Shown here in pieces: positions 37,740 through 48,632 of a DNA stretch of 64,000 bases. Position numbers and translations under genes: made by a program. This DNA is from Tribonema minus. Taxonomy: Eukaryota > Sar > Xanthophyceae > Tribonematales > Tribonemataceae. How positions within the stretch are numbered: the stretch's first letter is position 1; each line of letters opens with the position of its first letter. Location of the stretch: contig JAFCMP010000547.1 of assembly GCA_017506865.1 (NCBI GenBank), forward strand, positions 1,795,317 through 1,859,316, in the 5' to 3' direction. The notes under the pieces are model-generated. The model searched no databases, was not told the DNA's origin, and saw nothing but the letters and a program-made list of their open reading frames with translations.

Positions 37740-40700
37740 CAGTTGTCAATATTATATGGCTTTTAGGCGGCAGTAATAGTCCAAGGGACGCGTGCAGGAA
37801 GAGTTTGAACCCTCCTACGGTATACTATGACACCAGCCTGAGGAGTGCTGTCAGTGAGTGCTCCGTATTGTACTGTGGTCATGGCATTGCACTGCACACA
37901 TCAAACTGGCACGACATATTGTAGTGACTGAACATGCTCAGTGCACAAGTGCATGTCTGCATCTCAGCAGTCAATTTGTATGTTGGCAAGCATGGCAAAG
38001 CAAGAGTTTGGCATGGTACACACAATGTCATGCTTGTTGGCACCACTTCATGTATTATCAAGCCGGGCATGGCCATAGTCTGCACTGTCCAGATGAATGC
38101 ACCACCAAGTCATACTCTATGCAGGTTTCATGGCGCTATAGCACTGGCAGAAGCGTGCCATCGCGTCCTGCTGTGCCAGCATGGTCTGCACCTCAGCTGC
38201 CCGCATGCTGCTGTTATGACACCGTGTGTCACCACACCAGTCTCTTGTGGTTTCACCTAGGTGCAGCTGCCAGTGGCCCCCTGAATAATCATGGCACCTG
38301 CGGCCAGAAGCAGCTATGCCACGACATTAGCAGTGGCAAGCAGGGAAAAGTATTGGTACCCTTTGCGGCGTACTGTCTTAGACCGCTACCATCTGGCACC
38401 GGTACATGTCCCATCCCTCGTGATCGCCTTTACAGCTACAGGGAGGTTGACCCTGGCCAGGTTCGACCCTTCAGCTCGAAGTCATGACCTGTTGCATAGC
38501 AGTCATCTTGCAGCCACTGCTTCAATGACTGAGGGAGGGTGTTGGAGCATATGGTATATGCTCATTGACGTTTGCACGCTTGATGGTTACGGCAGTTACA
38601 CTTGCCGGTGGACAGACTACAATACATCTTCAGAATTCTAGCAGCACACGGGTCTTCTGTTGCATTTCTCCCCTTGATGTCTAGCTCTGCGGGTGTGGTG
38701 CAACAGGGTAGTGAGCAGCAGCTCTCTAAGTTGCAACAGGTTATGATCATAACCTAAACCCTAAGGTTATGAACCCTAAGGTTGTGTCAAATGTTTTTCC
38801 CCCGTTTTTTTCCTTTTTTCCCCTCGAACCCCCCCTTGCCCTAACTTGTTTAAAAAACAAGCTAGTCCCACTCTGTGTATTTCTGTTGAAAGTGGGGTGG
38901 CTCGGGGTCTTCAGTGGTCCAGTGGTCAAGGCCCCACCCCTCCGGGGGCGGGGCTTGGGTAAGCTGCGCTCAGAGCATTTTGCTACAGGCCTGATACTGA
39001 TACGCGTCTGAAACCTGCCCAATCCAGCATGCTACATAGTATGGTGCATTTCACGCATTATGTTTTGAACAAACTTAGCATGTATGCAACGTGTACAGGT
39101 CGAGACACCTGTGCCAGCCTGAGGTGGAAAGCGCCGTAGACAAAACAACGCTTTGTAACGATGCACCAAGGACAACAAATTTTCAACATGTGGCACGACA
39201 CGTAACGCTGTGTGTCATGTGCCTCGCAATACGTGACGACATGCGAGATCACAAGCTGAATGTGATCATAGCAGCACTTGCAGCTTCAAGTTCAGGCACT
39301 TTGGACCATCGACAAAGAATGCGAAATGAACACAAAGGCAATAACCATGCGTGTTGAGTCATGGAAATGTGCCTTTTGGGTTCTGCATGGGATCATGGGA
39401 CCTTTGCTGAAGAGCGCCGCTGAGCATCAACTCAAATCATCGTGTGCCACACCTCCTGGCAGTCATGTAATGACTGCCATCCATGTTTGCAGAGATCATC
39501 ACAATTCGTGAATATATACAGCAGCTCCTGCACCAGCGCACTGTGCTCCAGATGACCATACAGCATATCATCAAATGTCAAACATACTGTCATCCCACCA
39601 GGCCAAAGCCCAGATTGTGCAGAAGATGTCACCAGCGCTGCTGTGTCACCAGTGCAACCACTGGTGGCAATACCACCACACCACCGCTGCAACAGCACCA
39701 CCTGGGCCGTGATCATCACTCGATGCGCCGGGACTGCATCTTGCTCTGCATCTGTCAAGTAGTCGCTTCGACCTGGACTGCATGCACCTCATCCATCAAG
39801 CCGCCATTTGACTGTCGTAACCAAGGCCATGTTGTACAGTATATAAGTGTTTCCTACCATGATCTCCCAACCGGCGGTTGGCCCGTCGCTCACGGCCTGA
39901 GTTGACCAGAAAAATGTGCAGATAATATCCTGTGCAGTTTCTTGGGCTGTGGTGTGTGATGACTCAAGCCGCTGACCGGCCAGATCGGTCTGCTGCATCC
40001 TGTAATTTTGAGCATCGTTAAAGCTTAAAAACAAACATGAGCAACCACTCATGAACTCAAGAGTTGCAGCCTGTGTTTCAGCATCAACTCTGACCACCGT
40101 CATGTGCCTCACCTGCCATCTGCTTTCAACGGACATTTAGTGTCGGCTGCGCCCCATCCTATCTGCTCCTGATAGCCGCCAAGGCGCTTTGCCTCTAAAC
40201 TTATACCCAATCCTGAGAATTTAGCCCAAGCAAGCCAGCAGCACCTGAGAGTTGTGTGCTGTGGTCCTTGCTCCCACCCATTGGCTCTGGCTTCACGTGA
40301 GCACGCCTTGTGTAAGAAAGACAGGTGCCTTGCTGCTGCTGCGTCCTGACGCAGCAACGCGCGCTGAGCCACTCTTGTGGCCTGTGCTTGTCCTTCCCTC
40401 GACGGCGCTCAATTTGAGGTTGCGGCACTTCACTTGTGTCGTGCTCTTGTGCTGCCTGCGTTTTGCACGGCCGCCGCCAGCACCGCAGATTTCTCAACTG
40501 AAGCGCTCGCTAAAACACAAGCCGGCGCACCCAAAATGTGCAGTGGTTCGCGCTATCACTACTGAACTGAAGTGTGGACTTCAACTTTTTTTTTAAGAGT
40601 TCGCGCGCCCAACGAGAATAAAAGTACATGTGTGCTTTGCAGCTCGTAGCCAGCCTAGGACCCCGCAGCGGCGCACACGAACGAGTGTACGCGCTGCTGC

Positions 40701-41015
40701 CATTCACGTTCCAAAAGGCAACGCGGTATCGTAGAAGACCAGCAGGTCAGGTCAGGTCTCTATCCGCATATAGCTGCGCTGTCGCGGTCCAGCATCAAGG
40801 AAGCGGAAGTCCTGGAGCATTAAGGCACGCTCAGCGGCAGGTGGCAGGTGACATTCATGCTCCTCCTGTTGCCTCGAGCGTCGTCGATTTGTTGCTGCAT
40901 CATGCGCCCATGACCCTCCTGAGTTTTGTGCGTATGAAATTGTATCGCTGCAACTCCTATTGCAGCAGCAGCGCCTGCGTCAGGTGTGCTCCACCATCAC
41001 CGCTTTGCCTTCGCT
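37740..41015. other. Intergenic region, no supported gene
   Basis: The longest frame (37,858-38,487, 209 codons) is rich in Cys, His and Trp without domain signs. At 38,739-38,785 ataacctaaaccctaaggtt and its inverted repeats form a telomere-like palindromic patch. A GC-rich hairpin (ccccacccctccgggggcgggg) lies at about 38,931-38,954. I see no tRNA that folds convincingly. Confidence 0.45.
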
Positions 41016-41195
41016 GCTGCACTCATTGATCAAGCGAATCAACGTCAATGTTGGGGTACAGCCAGCATGCGCTTGTAAAGCTGCTGTCCAGTATATGTTT
41101 GGTGTGCCCTAATTGCGTTCTGCCTGCACGCTTCATGTGGCACGCAGAGCGGAGGAAGGCAGCGGCAGCAAGCAGCAGCAACGGTGGTGGCCATC

Positions 41196-41457
41196 ATGTC
41201 AGCACCCATCTACGTGGAGTGGACGTTTGGGAACACTCCCCAACTCAGACCGCTTGCATCAGCAACAATGGATGAGTTGCAGGCAACAGCACGACGGGTA
41301 TTTGATATTGAAGCAGATGCAATCTTCTTCACATGGTTTGCCAGGGGCAAGCACTATGATCTGAGCAGCTCGGATGACCTGGAGGCAGCTCTTGGGTTGG
41401 CAGAACCGGAGGTGCACGTCTATATTGACGAAGCGACTCACTACAGCGTTTCAACAG
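41196..41457 (+). CDS. Header-like exon A (PB1/ubiquitin-like), left arm
   Basis: From the ATG at 41,196 the exon is open to a CAG|GTACGC donor. It encodes about 87 residues (APIYVEWTFGNTPQLRPL, then ATARRVFDIEADAIFFTWF, then SSSDDLEAALGL, VHVYIDEAT). The pattern of a beta hairpin, a helix with hydrophobic spacing, then an SDDDL-like acidic stretch recalls PB1 or other ubiquitin-like folds, which serve as headers of CR (Crinkler/RHS) proteins. The family assignment is inference. The next exon is not certain. The mirror copy (63,559-63,820) has the same exon intact. Confidence 0.5.
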
Positions 41458-41635
41458 GTACGCATACGGGCCATGTGACCGTCATATTTGAAGCGCAGCG
41501 TACTACTACTCCGTCCCAATTTATTATGCACGATTTTTTTGGCGATTGATATTGCCATCGAAACGCGCACCAACAAGTGAATACTCTTACGCAAGATGAA
41601 AGAGCTCTTACAAACTGGTCAGCTGTCTTGTTCAA

Positions 41636-41674
41636 ACCCTAAGCCAAGCCCTAGGCTTAGCCGTAACCCTAGCT
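41636..41674. repeat. Degenerate telomere-like tract
   Basis: aaccctaagccaagccctag followed by gcttagccgtaaccctag. The mirror copy lies at about 63,344-63,382. Confidence 0.6.
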
Positions 41675-41789
41675 CCCCAAATTGAGGCCGTCAGCGACCT
41701 TTTGCAAGTGATCGTGTGCTACGAGCCAGGCACGCCACCAAGTTCGGCTGTGCTCGTGATTGAGAAGTGGTGAGATGAGTGGGTCAGGT

Positions 41790-44560
41790 GTGATAATCCT
41801 TTAAGTTAGCTGCAAATATGTGACGATCGCCATTCCTTGCCCAAAATACTTCTACCGCTGTAGAAACCCAGTTTGGCGACAAGATGCGTGAACGCGTCGT
41901 AGCGCTTCATGGACTCTTGATGACCTGACTACACGTTGGTGGTCAACCGTAGTGTCCTTCAATTGCGAGTATCTGAGGAATGCTATCTTTCGCCCACAAC
42001 TCTGTGCATTGTCGTGCACGATAACATGTGCGCAATTGCAGTTGAAGTTTGTGAACAACACGTCAGCAAATGAGGTATGCTCATGGTAGGGTCGCGGCAG
42101 CCGAACTACATTTCATTGATACCACATGGCAGTCACCGTCATTCTTCATCTCGCAAGGTATTTTGTTGGCATGCAAACCTGGTACTGCGCTTGTTTGACG
42201 TGCCAACACACTTGATTGCTTGATCATGCAAAGACCCTTTCCGCAACAAACAGCGTTGCACGATTGGGTTATAGGTTGCGGGTCAAGATGGCATTCCAAC
42301 TATCTGAGCAGCGTAGCCCCTTGCCTGAATGCTTTTGCTGCTGTAGAAACTGCATGCGCCAAAATATTTGTGGAAGCGTCCACTGTAGTTTGCGGGCTTA
42401 TTGATGCAAGCTCCAGGGTCAGTTGCAACACTGTTTTACTGGTAAACACCTGCGAGCTGTTGTTGCCTATCCAAACTGCATATCGCCGTAGAAGGATGTT
42501 TGGTTGTAGGTCGAGGGCCGGGTGTCGTACCTTTTGCTTGTGAGTATCTGAGGACTGTAGTTTCTCGCACGAATCACTTTGAGCTGTCGAAGTCATGGAC
42601 TCATTTATTGCAGTCCGTTGACTTTTAGTGCATCGATCAAGGTTGTGGGTCGCAGGTAGCATCTTATTGAGCAAATATCTGAGTATTCGAGGAGTGTCGT
42701 CCCTCAAAATGCTTTCTGCCGCTGTTACCAAGAGATTTGTGATAACTGATGAATACCTCATTGCCTGCGGGCTCGTCTGCCTTTCCTCTCACGTGCTGCG
42801 CAAGGCGGAGCTGGCGCTGGCGGCGCCGCGGCCGCAGGTGAGATGGTTGTTGTATGCTTCGCATGTGTTCCTGTGTTTCCCTGCAGAAGCTGCATATGGT
42901 GCAGTGACCGTCACCTGTACCTTGAGGTCTTGTTTTGTGGGCAGCGCAATTTCATAGGGGCGCAGCATCGTGCACGTTCACAAAGTTGTATTCCATGCGC
43001 TGTCTCGCCATTTCTGTGTCCTGGCTTAACACTTGCAGTGCATATCTGCTGAGGGCGTGCCAGGTCAGTAACTTCTTGAGTTGCAAATATCTGACTAGCA
43101 TCATCCCTCGCTCCAATCGCTTCTACCGTTGTAGTGATTACACTTGGTGAATGTGTCGTGGACGCATGGAGGCAGTTCGTGGACTCTTGGTGGTTTGGTT
43201 ACATACTTGTGATCAGCTGTTCTGTTTGTCAGGTGTGCGTGTCGCAGGAGTTTTATCTCTAGCCCAAAACTCTTCTGCCGCTGTACAAAGTGCAGGTGTG
43301 TAATGTTTCATGTGTTCAGTTGTTCAGTTTGTGAAATGAAGAGCAGAATGTGGGTTCAGTAGTTGACTTTGCAAAATGAGAACTGGAAACATGACACACT
43401 GCCAGCAAAGGGGTGCCGCATCAGTCCCATACCAAAATAAATGCAATCGTCACCACAGCGTCAGCCTCGGCTTAACATCAAAGGTTTCTTATTGTTTGGC
43501 CTGCAAAAATGGTACTGAGGACTGGCGGAAAATCTGGGGAGCGTCATTCCTCACTCAACAATTTTCGCCACCAAAGAATGCTGTGCCAATTTCTGTGTTA
43601 TGCCCAACGAGCGAGGGTGTCGTTGTCGGACAACAGATGTAGTTGCGGTGCTCAGTAAAAGAGACCTCCATAATTGATCGCTGCAACTATAATATTCGAG
43701 CCTCTGTGCACCATTCAACGTGAACGAACGATTCCTTTGGGATGCAGCTGGAGTGACACATAACTTCGCACACGACTCTGGTGCAGACCAGTAGGTATCT
43801 CCACCTGAAGGAGCCGTGCAAGTAGAACACGTGCCAGCACCAGGCTTCTCTCATTCTGCTGGTTTTCACTGCATGCACAATAAGCTTGCTCCTTGTCTGT
43901 GTGCGCCCAGGTGGTCAATGCAACGCATTTCGACCTGTACGACTGTCAGGTGGGCGCACATCTGTTAACATGTATTCTCCTTCAAGTTGTGGATGATGGT
44001 GTGACTTTTCTGCAAAATGATGCGTCCTTGCGTTTTAGTTCTGTTTAGTTGGTCAAATTTGACATTACATGTCGCTAATACTCATCGTTACCCCAAAGCT
44101 GTTGTCGCTGCACGAGCCAAGCTGATGACAGAGGAGGATCCACTGGCGCATTTCAAATTGCTCAAGCTCTCAATCCTTTGTGGTTGGTGATTCAGACCTT
44201 ATAGTAGCCATATGCAAATATGCGAGTAGATGCTCAGCGAGCATTGTTGCCTCCAACCTCACCAGTCTTGTCGTCAATCTTCTGATGCGGCACTCTGACT
44301 GCAGCAGGTTTGGGCCCCTTCAAGTTCTCTGGTCATTGTCACCGCAAGCATGGCGCGCTCTGTTTATGTGCCAACGCACATGTTTGCTGGATCGTGTCTC
44401 GTCCCTGTCCGCCATAGATGCCGCATACTGTGTGTGAGATGCCCTTTCATGGTTGGATATAGTTTGGGGGTCAGATGATCACTCGCATTTATCTGCGGAG
44501 CATTGTCCCTTGCTCACAGCTGCTTCTAAAGTGGAAGCCAACTGCCAAAACATTGGAAGT
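41790..44560 (+). repeat. Array of about ten degenerate copies of a 50-base motif within longer units
   Basis: Motif approximately aaatatctgaggagcat, then ttccttgcccaaaat, then gcttctaccgctgtag. Copies near 41,812, 41,966, 42,298, 42,541, 42,669, 43,084, 43,245, 43,535, 44,213 and 44,488. Several are followed by a second shared string (tcatggactcttgatg and gtggtcaacc variants near 41,908, 42,594 and 43,185). Spacing is about 130-450 bases. It overlaps three possible small exons (42,731-42,838; 43,911-43,950; 44,095-44,160) that have splice-like borders but cannot be assigned. The mirror array is at about 60,460-63,230. Confidence 0.7.
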
Positions 44561-45080
44561 CATGCAGTTGAACCTGTCCTGTCACGGCTGGGTGTTGTCA
44601 GTTGTCTAAAAATATCTGAACGTCCCCGGGCCGGTGGTATTGAACCAGAGCTTGTGACCTCAATTGTGTGCCAAAGTACTCAACTCAATCCTCCCTGGCA
44701 GCGTTGCACATATAGCAATGGCAGGCCTTTCACGAGGCAGTACACGTTGTGCAATGTCGCTGTTGCAGTGAGCGGCGATCTTTACAATAGTTTCATTAGC
44801 ACAAAGAAAGCAAGCTATGCTAATCTCATTGTTTTGTCAACTCAGATATGCAAGTGAAGCTTGCTATTCACACACCATGAGGCTCGTGGCAACAATCCCT
44901 CTGCTGCACCCGCCATCACCAATTGGCGCGTTTGTCCTTCAAGCTGTTAACCTGTCTTCTGAGCTCACAACATACAGGTTCACATGATATCTTGTGCTTC
45001 ATAGTCCGTGGTTGATTGCTCTGTGTCCGCCACAGTCACCCACATGCCCCAAACTATCATGTTGTGATACTGTTTAACTG

Positions 45081-45320
45081 ATGACCATGTGGTCTCCGCG
45101 TGTGCGTGCGTCATCCACAGAAGTCAGGGTCGCCTTTGTGAAAGGCAAGGCCACCCAGCATTTCAAACTTGCCCTACCAATCAGCTTTGAGAGACTGTAC
45201 GCCAAAGCAGAGGAGCTCTTTGACCTTCAAGTGAAGGACTTTGGGCTCAAGCTTGACAAGGAGAGTGAGAATCTGGACAAGCACTGGTCTTGGCGTTCCA
45301 CCGATGCTTTCACAGTCCAT
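45081..45320 (+). CDS. Header-like exon H (ubiquitin-like), probable first exon of the CR nuclease gene, left arm
   Basis: The ATG at 45,081 opens an 80-codon exon ending at a CAT|GTAAGT donor, phase 0. It encodes TEVRVAFVKGKATQHFKLAL, then FERLYAKAEELFDLQVKDFG and a short C-terminal strand. The layout resembles exon A and the N-terminal ubiquitin-like headers of CR proteins. A frame that continues at 45,419 after a CTCTAG acceptor (119 codons, QPDQEELTDIQKTWCQRAIN region) is possible as exon 2. It is identical in frame in both arms. The link to the nuclease exons 3 kb downstream is inference from order and strand. Confidence 0.5.
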
Positions 45321-45907
45321 GTAAGTCACCTACTACAAGCTGCAATTAAGGAAAAGTACGATGTGACTTTGCACTGCTTATTTTATATGCAAACGCAACC
45401 AAGTGCGTGAAGCTCTAGATGCTGCGTCCACCTTCGTCGACTATGTGTACTTGGCCCCCCTCATTTGCAAGTGTTTTCTCACAACCAGACCAAGAGGAAT
45501 TAACTGACATACAGAAAACCTGGTGTCAACGAGCAATTAACAATAATCGTATGGCAAGGTTCTACATGGCATTGGCATGCTCAGAGTCTCACGTGATCGG
45601 CAGGCCAAACTCCCAGGCCAATCCCCGTGAGTGGCAGCACCAGCAATGGCACAGCGGCGATATGAGTTGTGAATGCCAACCGAGAGCTCAGGCGAAGCCA
45701 CAGAGGATACTAGTGAGTAGTTGTGGATCTGGTACAGTGTCTTCATGCCCTACCTCAGGCAGCGGTAGAGCAATATAACAGGATGGCGGGGTCACGGCTG
45801 AGAGCTCACCACCGTGGTGATTTGCAGAGCTCTGGAAGGTCTCCCCAGGCCTGCGTCCTCCCTCCACTGCTGTGCATGCCTTTTCATTTGACTTTAATTT
45901 GAAAGTT

Positions 45908-46945
45908 ACTTGGGGGTGAGGTATGAGCAATTGGATTCGGGTCAACGCCCGACCCAGTTTTCGGGCCCTGACCTGACAAACCTTGAATACTCTCAAACCT
46001 CCAAAACCTTGAGATATCAGCTCCCTTGCTGCACAGCTATGCTGTCATTGGTGTAGAGTCCATGGAGACCTTTGCCTAGCAGCAGCATAAGGTGCTGCTG
46101 CTATGGCAAACAACACCACAAGGCAAAGCAAAGCACTAACACTCACAGCACCACTCAGCCAAAGTGTGTGTGTTATAGGAGGCTTGCTTCCCTGCTCTGA
46201 AAGCACCTGTACAGGTCGCAAGACTTGCATTTGGCAGTTACACCTGACAGGGTGGGGGTATGGACCTGTTGGGACTTCTACTCAGCCAACCCTAATCCTT
46301 AGCTACAAAGATTGCAGCTTTTGTGTGCAAACACTGTGTGCAAACGCTTGGTGATACTACAGAATCACCACAAGCACTGCTGCAGTCATCATGAAGTCGC
46401 CCGTGCAAATGCTGATTTAAGATAGCACGCGTGCACGGCTGGGTCCACAAAGCTGTAGCTGAGTGCTGATCAGCTGCTGGTGCAGGCAACTCTGCTCAAA
46501 ACTTTGATCATCAGCAGAGGGGCGCCAGGCAAAACGAGGTGTCTAGTACCTTGTGCAAAGTCGAGCGGGAGCAAGCGAGGGGGTGGCACGAATTGTGAAA
46601 TGTGCCGCAGACTCCCAGATTTGGTAAATGACCAAGCTGCAGGGGAATCGGATAACCCCCGGGCATGCGTTCAAGGGGTCCGGGTAGTTCTACAATTATT
46701 TTCAACCCTAACGTCACCACCGGCGCCTGGGTTCAGACACCCTTCCTTGTTCAGGAACGAATGGCACCTGCGCTGGAGATTATCACAGAGGTGTCCCTAG
46801 TGTCACCCGGACATCACCGAATGTAGTCGATTTTGGCCGGTATCGGTTCGACAAAACAGTTTGGTTTGAATCGACCGACCGACCCACTTTTGAAATCTAT
46901 TTCGACCCGAATCCCGATTGCTAATTTCTCACCCCTTGGAGAAAT
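45908..46945. mobile_element. Candidate non-autonomous DNA transposon with terminal inverted repeats, left arm
   Basis: The left end tgggggtgaggtatgagcaa plus ttggattcgggtc is matched in complement by the right end (gacccgaatcccgattgcta plus atttctcacccctt) at about 46,905-46,938. A further shared gacccag/gtgggtcgg string lies just inside, giving ends of about 35-50 bases and a length near 1.03 kb. The left-arm end has one G fewer (ggattcggg) than both the right-arm copy and the opposite terminus (gggattcggg). No clear target-site duplication or transposase is seen. Confidence 0.5.
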
Positions 46946-47149
46946 GAGTTATATCCGTTTAGGAACCTGTGTTTGGTGAGTGATTGTGTCTGTAAGAATG
47001 CGCAATGTAATATTTACTTCATGCATAGAGGGCACTGATTCGTGCTCCCCTGTATGAGAGTCATACTGTGTGACTCCGCAATATGGCGAATGCACGCCAC
47101 AAACCTTTCACACTCAGGACGAGACAATTCATGTACGTTTTTTTCGTAG

Positions 47150-47215
47150 TTGTAGAAAATTAAAAAATTAAATCAAAAAATCATTCATTAGTATATTTTT
47201 TTTCGTTTTAGGATC
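47150..47215. other. AT-rich patch
   Basis: aaaattaaaaaattaaatca followed by long T and A runs, in strong contrast to the surrounding composition. It sits about 200 bases right of the candidate transposon. The mirror copy lies at about 57,800-57,868. Confidence 0.7.
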
Positions 47216-47759
47216 CGCTTTGCCCATCCGCGAACCCAAAAGCAACCGAGCACTTATGCTGTAGTGAGGTCAGTCAAGACACTCAAACTGTTGACGTTAG
47301 ATAATTCTAGGTTGTTGGCCTCACTCAGACGCACCCGTAAGGCTCTTGTTTGTTGAAGTTGAGATGGTTAGAGCTGTGCTATTGCACATTGAGCAGTGAT
47401 ATGACAGTTGAAGTTAGCACAAAGTTGAAGTAGAATCATCACTGTTGAAGTGCAATGTTACATCAGGATCCATATCATCTTCAACGAGTGAGTACATAGT
47501 CTGCAGATGTCCCTGACACACGGCTGCAGCATGCCATAACCCAACTTCGATACCAGTTCTGCCCTGGAGACTTTACTACTGGATTGTGGTCTCTGTTGCT
47601 TTTTGGCTTTCAGGGTTGCAAATGAGCGGTAGGGATTTCTGAAAGCACTCGCGCGCTCATACTCATACAACACTCACAAATGCCGGCAGAGTATCACAAA
47701 TGTCGGCTGGGTACAAGTATTCTGCTTGTTGCCGTGCACAACTGCCACACTCAGAACTG

Positions 47760-47915
47760 GCTTCTGCTGCTGCCACAATGCCGCCGCTGCTTGTGACTGC
47801 CGGCGGCTGCTGCTGCTGCTGCTGAGCATTTGCTGCAAGCACATGTGGCCAGCAGAGCAGCAGCAGCCGGCAGCAGCTGGCTCACACCCACATCGGCACC
47901 AGCAGCAGTGGGTTA
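47760..47915. repeat. CTG run facing CAG run (imperfect hairpin)
   Basis: A (CTG)n run at about 47,805-47,825 is followed 26 bases later by a (CAG)n-rich run at 47,851-47,880. The whole can fold as a hairpin. The mirror copy is at about 57,105-57,260. Confidence 0.8.
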
Positions 47916-48089
47916 ATTATGCCGGTAGGTGGCGGGGCGACCGTCTGTGGGTCAGACAGGCCTGCCAAGCAGAATAGCAGTTGAAAATTTGTCGACCTGT
48001 AAGTTTAGTTGACTCCGTAAGCCAAGTACTACTCCGTACAAAAACATCTTTACAGTTGCTGATGCACGTGAACGTCAGAACGGGCCATT

Positions 48090-48215
48090 GTGGCTCATAC
48101 TTTCCATGCCCGTGAAGATGCTGAGTGGCTTATTACTCTCTTTGATCTGTATGATGCCGTCACGTCTGCCTTCGCTATGACTTCTTCTGACAGACCCAAC
48201 AGAACTCGCACCCAA
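48090..48215 (+). CDS. Possible internal exon of the CR nuclease gene, left arm
   Basis: An open segment with protein-like content (HAREDAEWLITLFDLYDAVT, then SAFAMTSSDRPNRTRTQM) ends at ATG|GTTTGCC, immediately before the tandem duplication at 48,214-48,626. The mirror copy (about 56,800-56,921, minus) is identical in frame. The donor is weak and the phase relation to neighbours is not established. Confidence 0.35.
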
Positions 48216-48626
48216 ATGGTTTGCCTTTGCATCCTCACAAAAAGTGGTAGCCCACTTTGTGGTACAGCTCTTGTGCACCGGTTTCTTTTACCATCACGCA
48301 CAAGCATTATTCCGTGATGCAAAAGTGATCTGATGGCGCGGCCAAACTCACGCATCTAATCATGCATGTGTCAACGTTTTGCTTGCAGGTGGCGAGCAGG
48401 TCTATTGCACTGGCATTTAAATGGTTTGCCTTTGCATCTTCACAAAAGTTGGTAGCCCGCTTTGTGTTACAGCTTTTGTGCACCGGTTTCTCTTACCATC
48501 ACGCACAAGCATTATAGCGTGATGCAGAAGTGATCTGATGGCGCGGCCAAAACTCACGCATCCAATCATGCATGTGTCAATGTTTTGCTTGCAGGTGGCG
48601 AGCAAGTCTATTGCACTGCATCACTA
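48214..48626 (+). repeat. Tandem duplication, 205-base unit, including the nuclease exon acceptor
   Basis: aaatggtttgcctttgcatc occurs at 48,214 and 48,419. The unit ends with tgcttgcaggtggcgagca, an acceptor-like edge next to the nuclease exon. It is an acceptor-side echo in a third, unrelated gene. Mirror copy at about 56,392-56,805. Confidence 0.85.
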
Positions 48627-48632
48627 AGCAGT

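Noticed and set aside
37858..38487. 209-codon open frame
   Set aside because: Composition rich in Cys, His and Trp, no domain pattern, no splice context, and competing open frames in the same interval.
38895..38985. tRNA or tRNA-derived SINE
   Set aside because: A box-A-like string (tggtccagtgg) is present, but I find no matching box B at the right distance and no cloverleaf. The strong hairpin is explained by the GC-rich inverted repeat.
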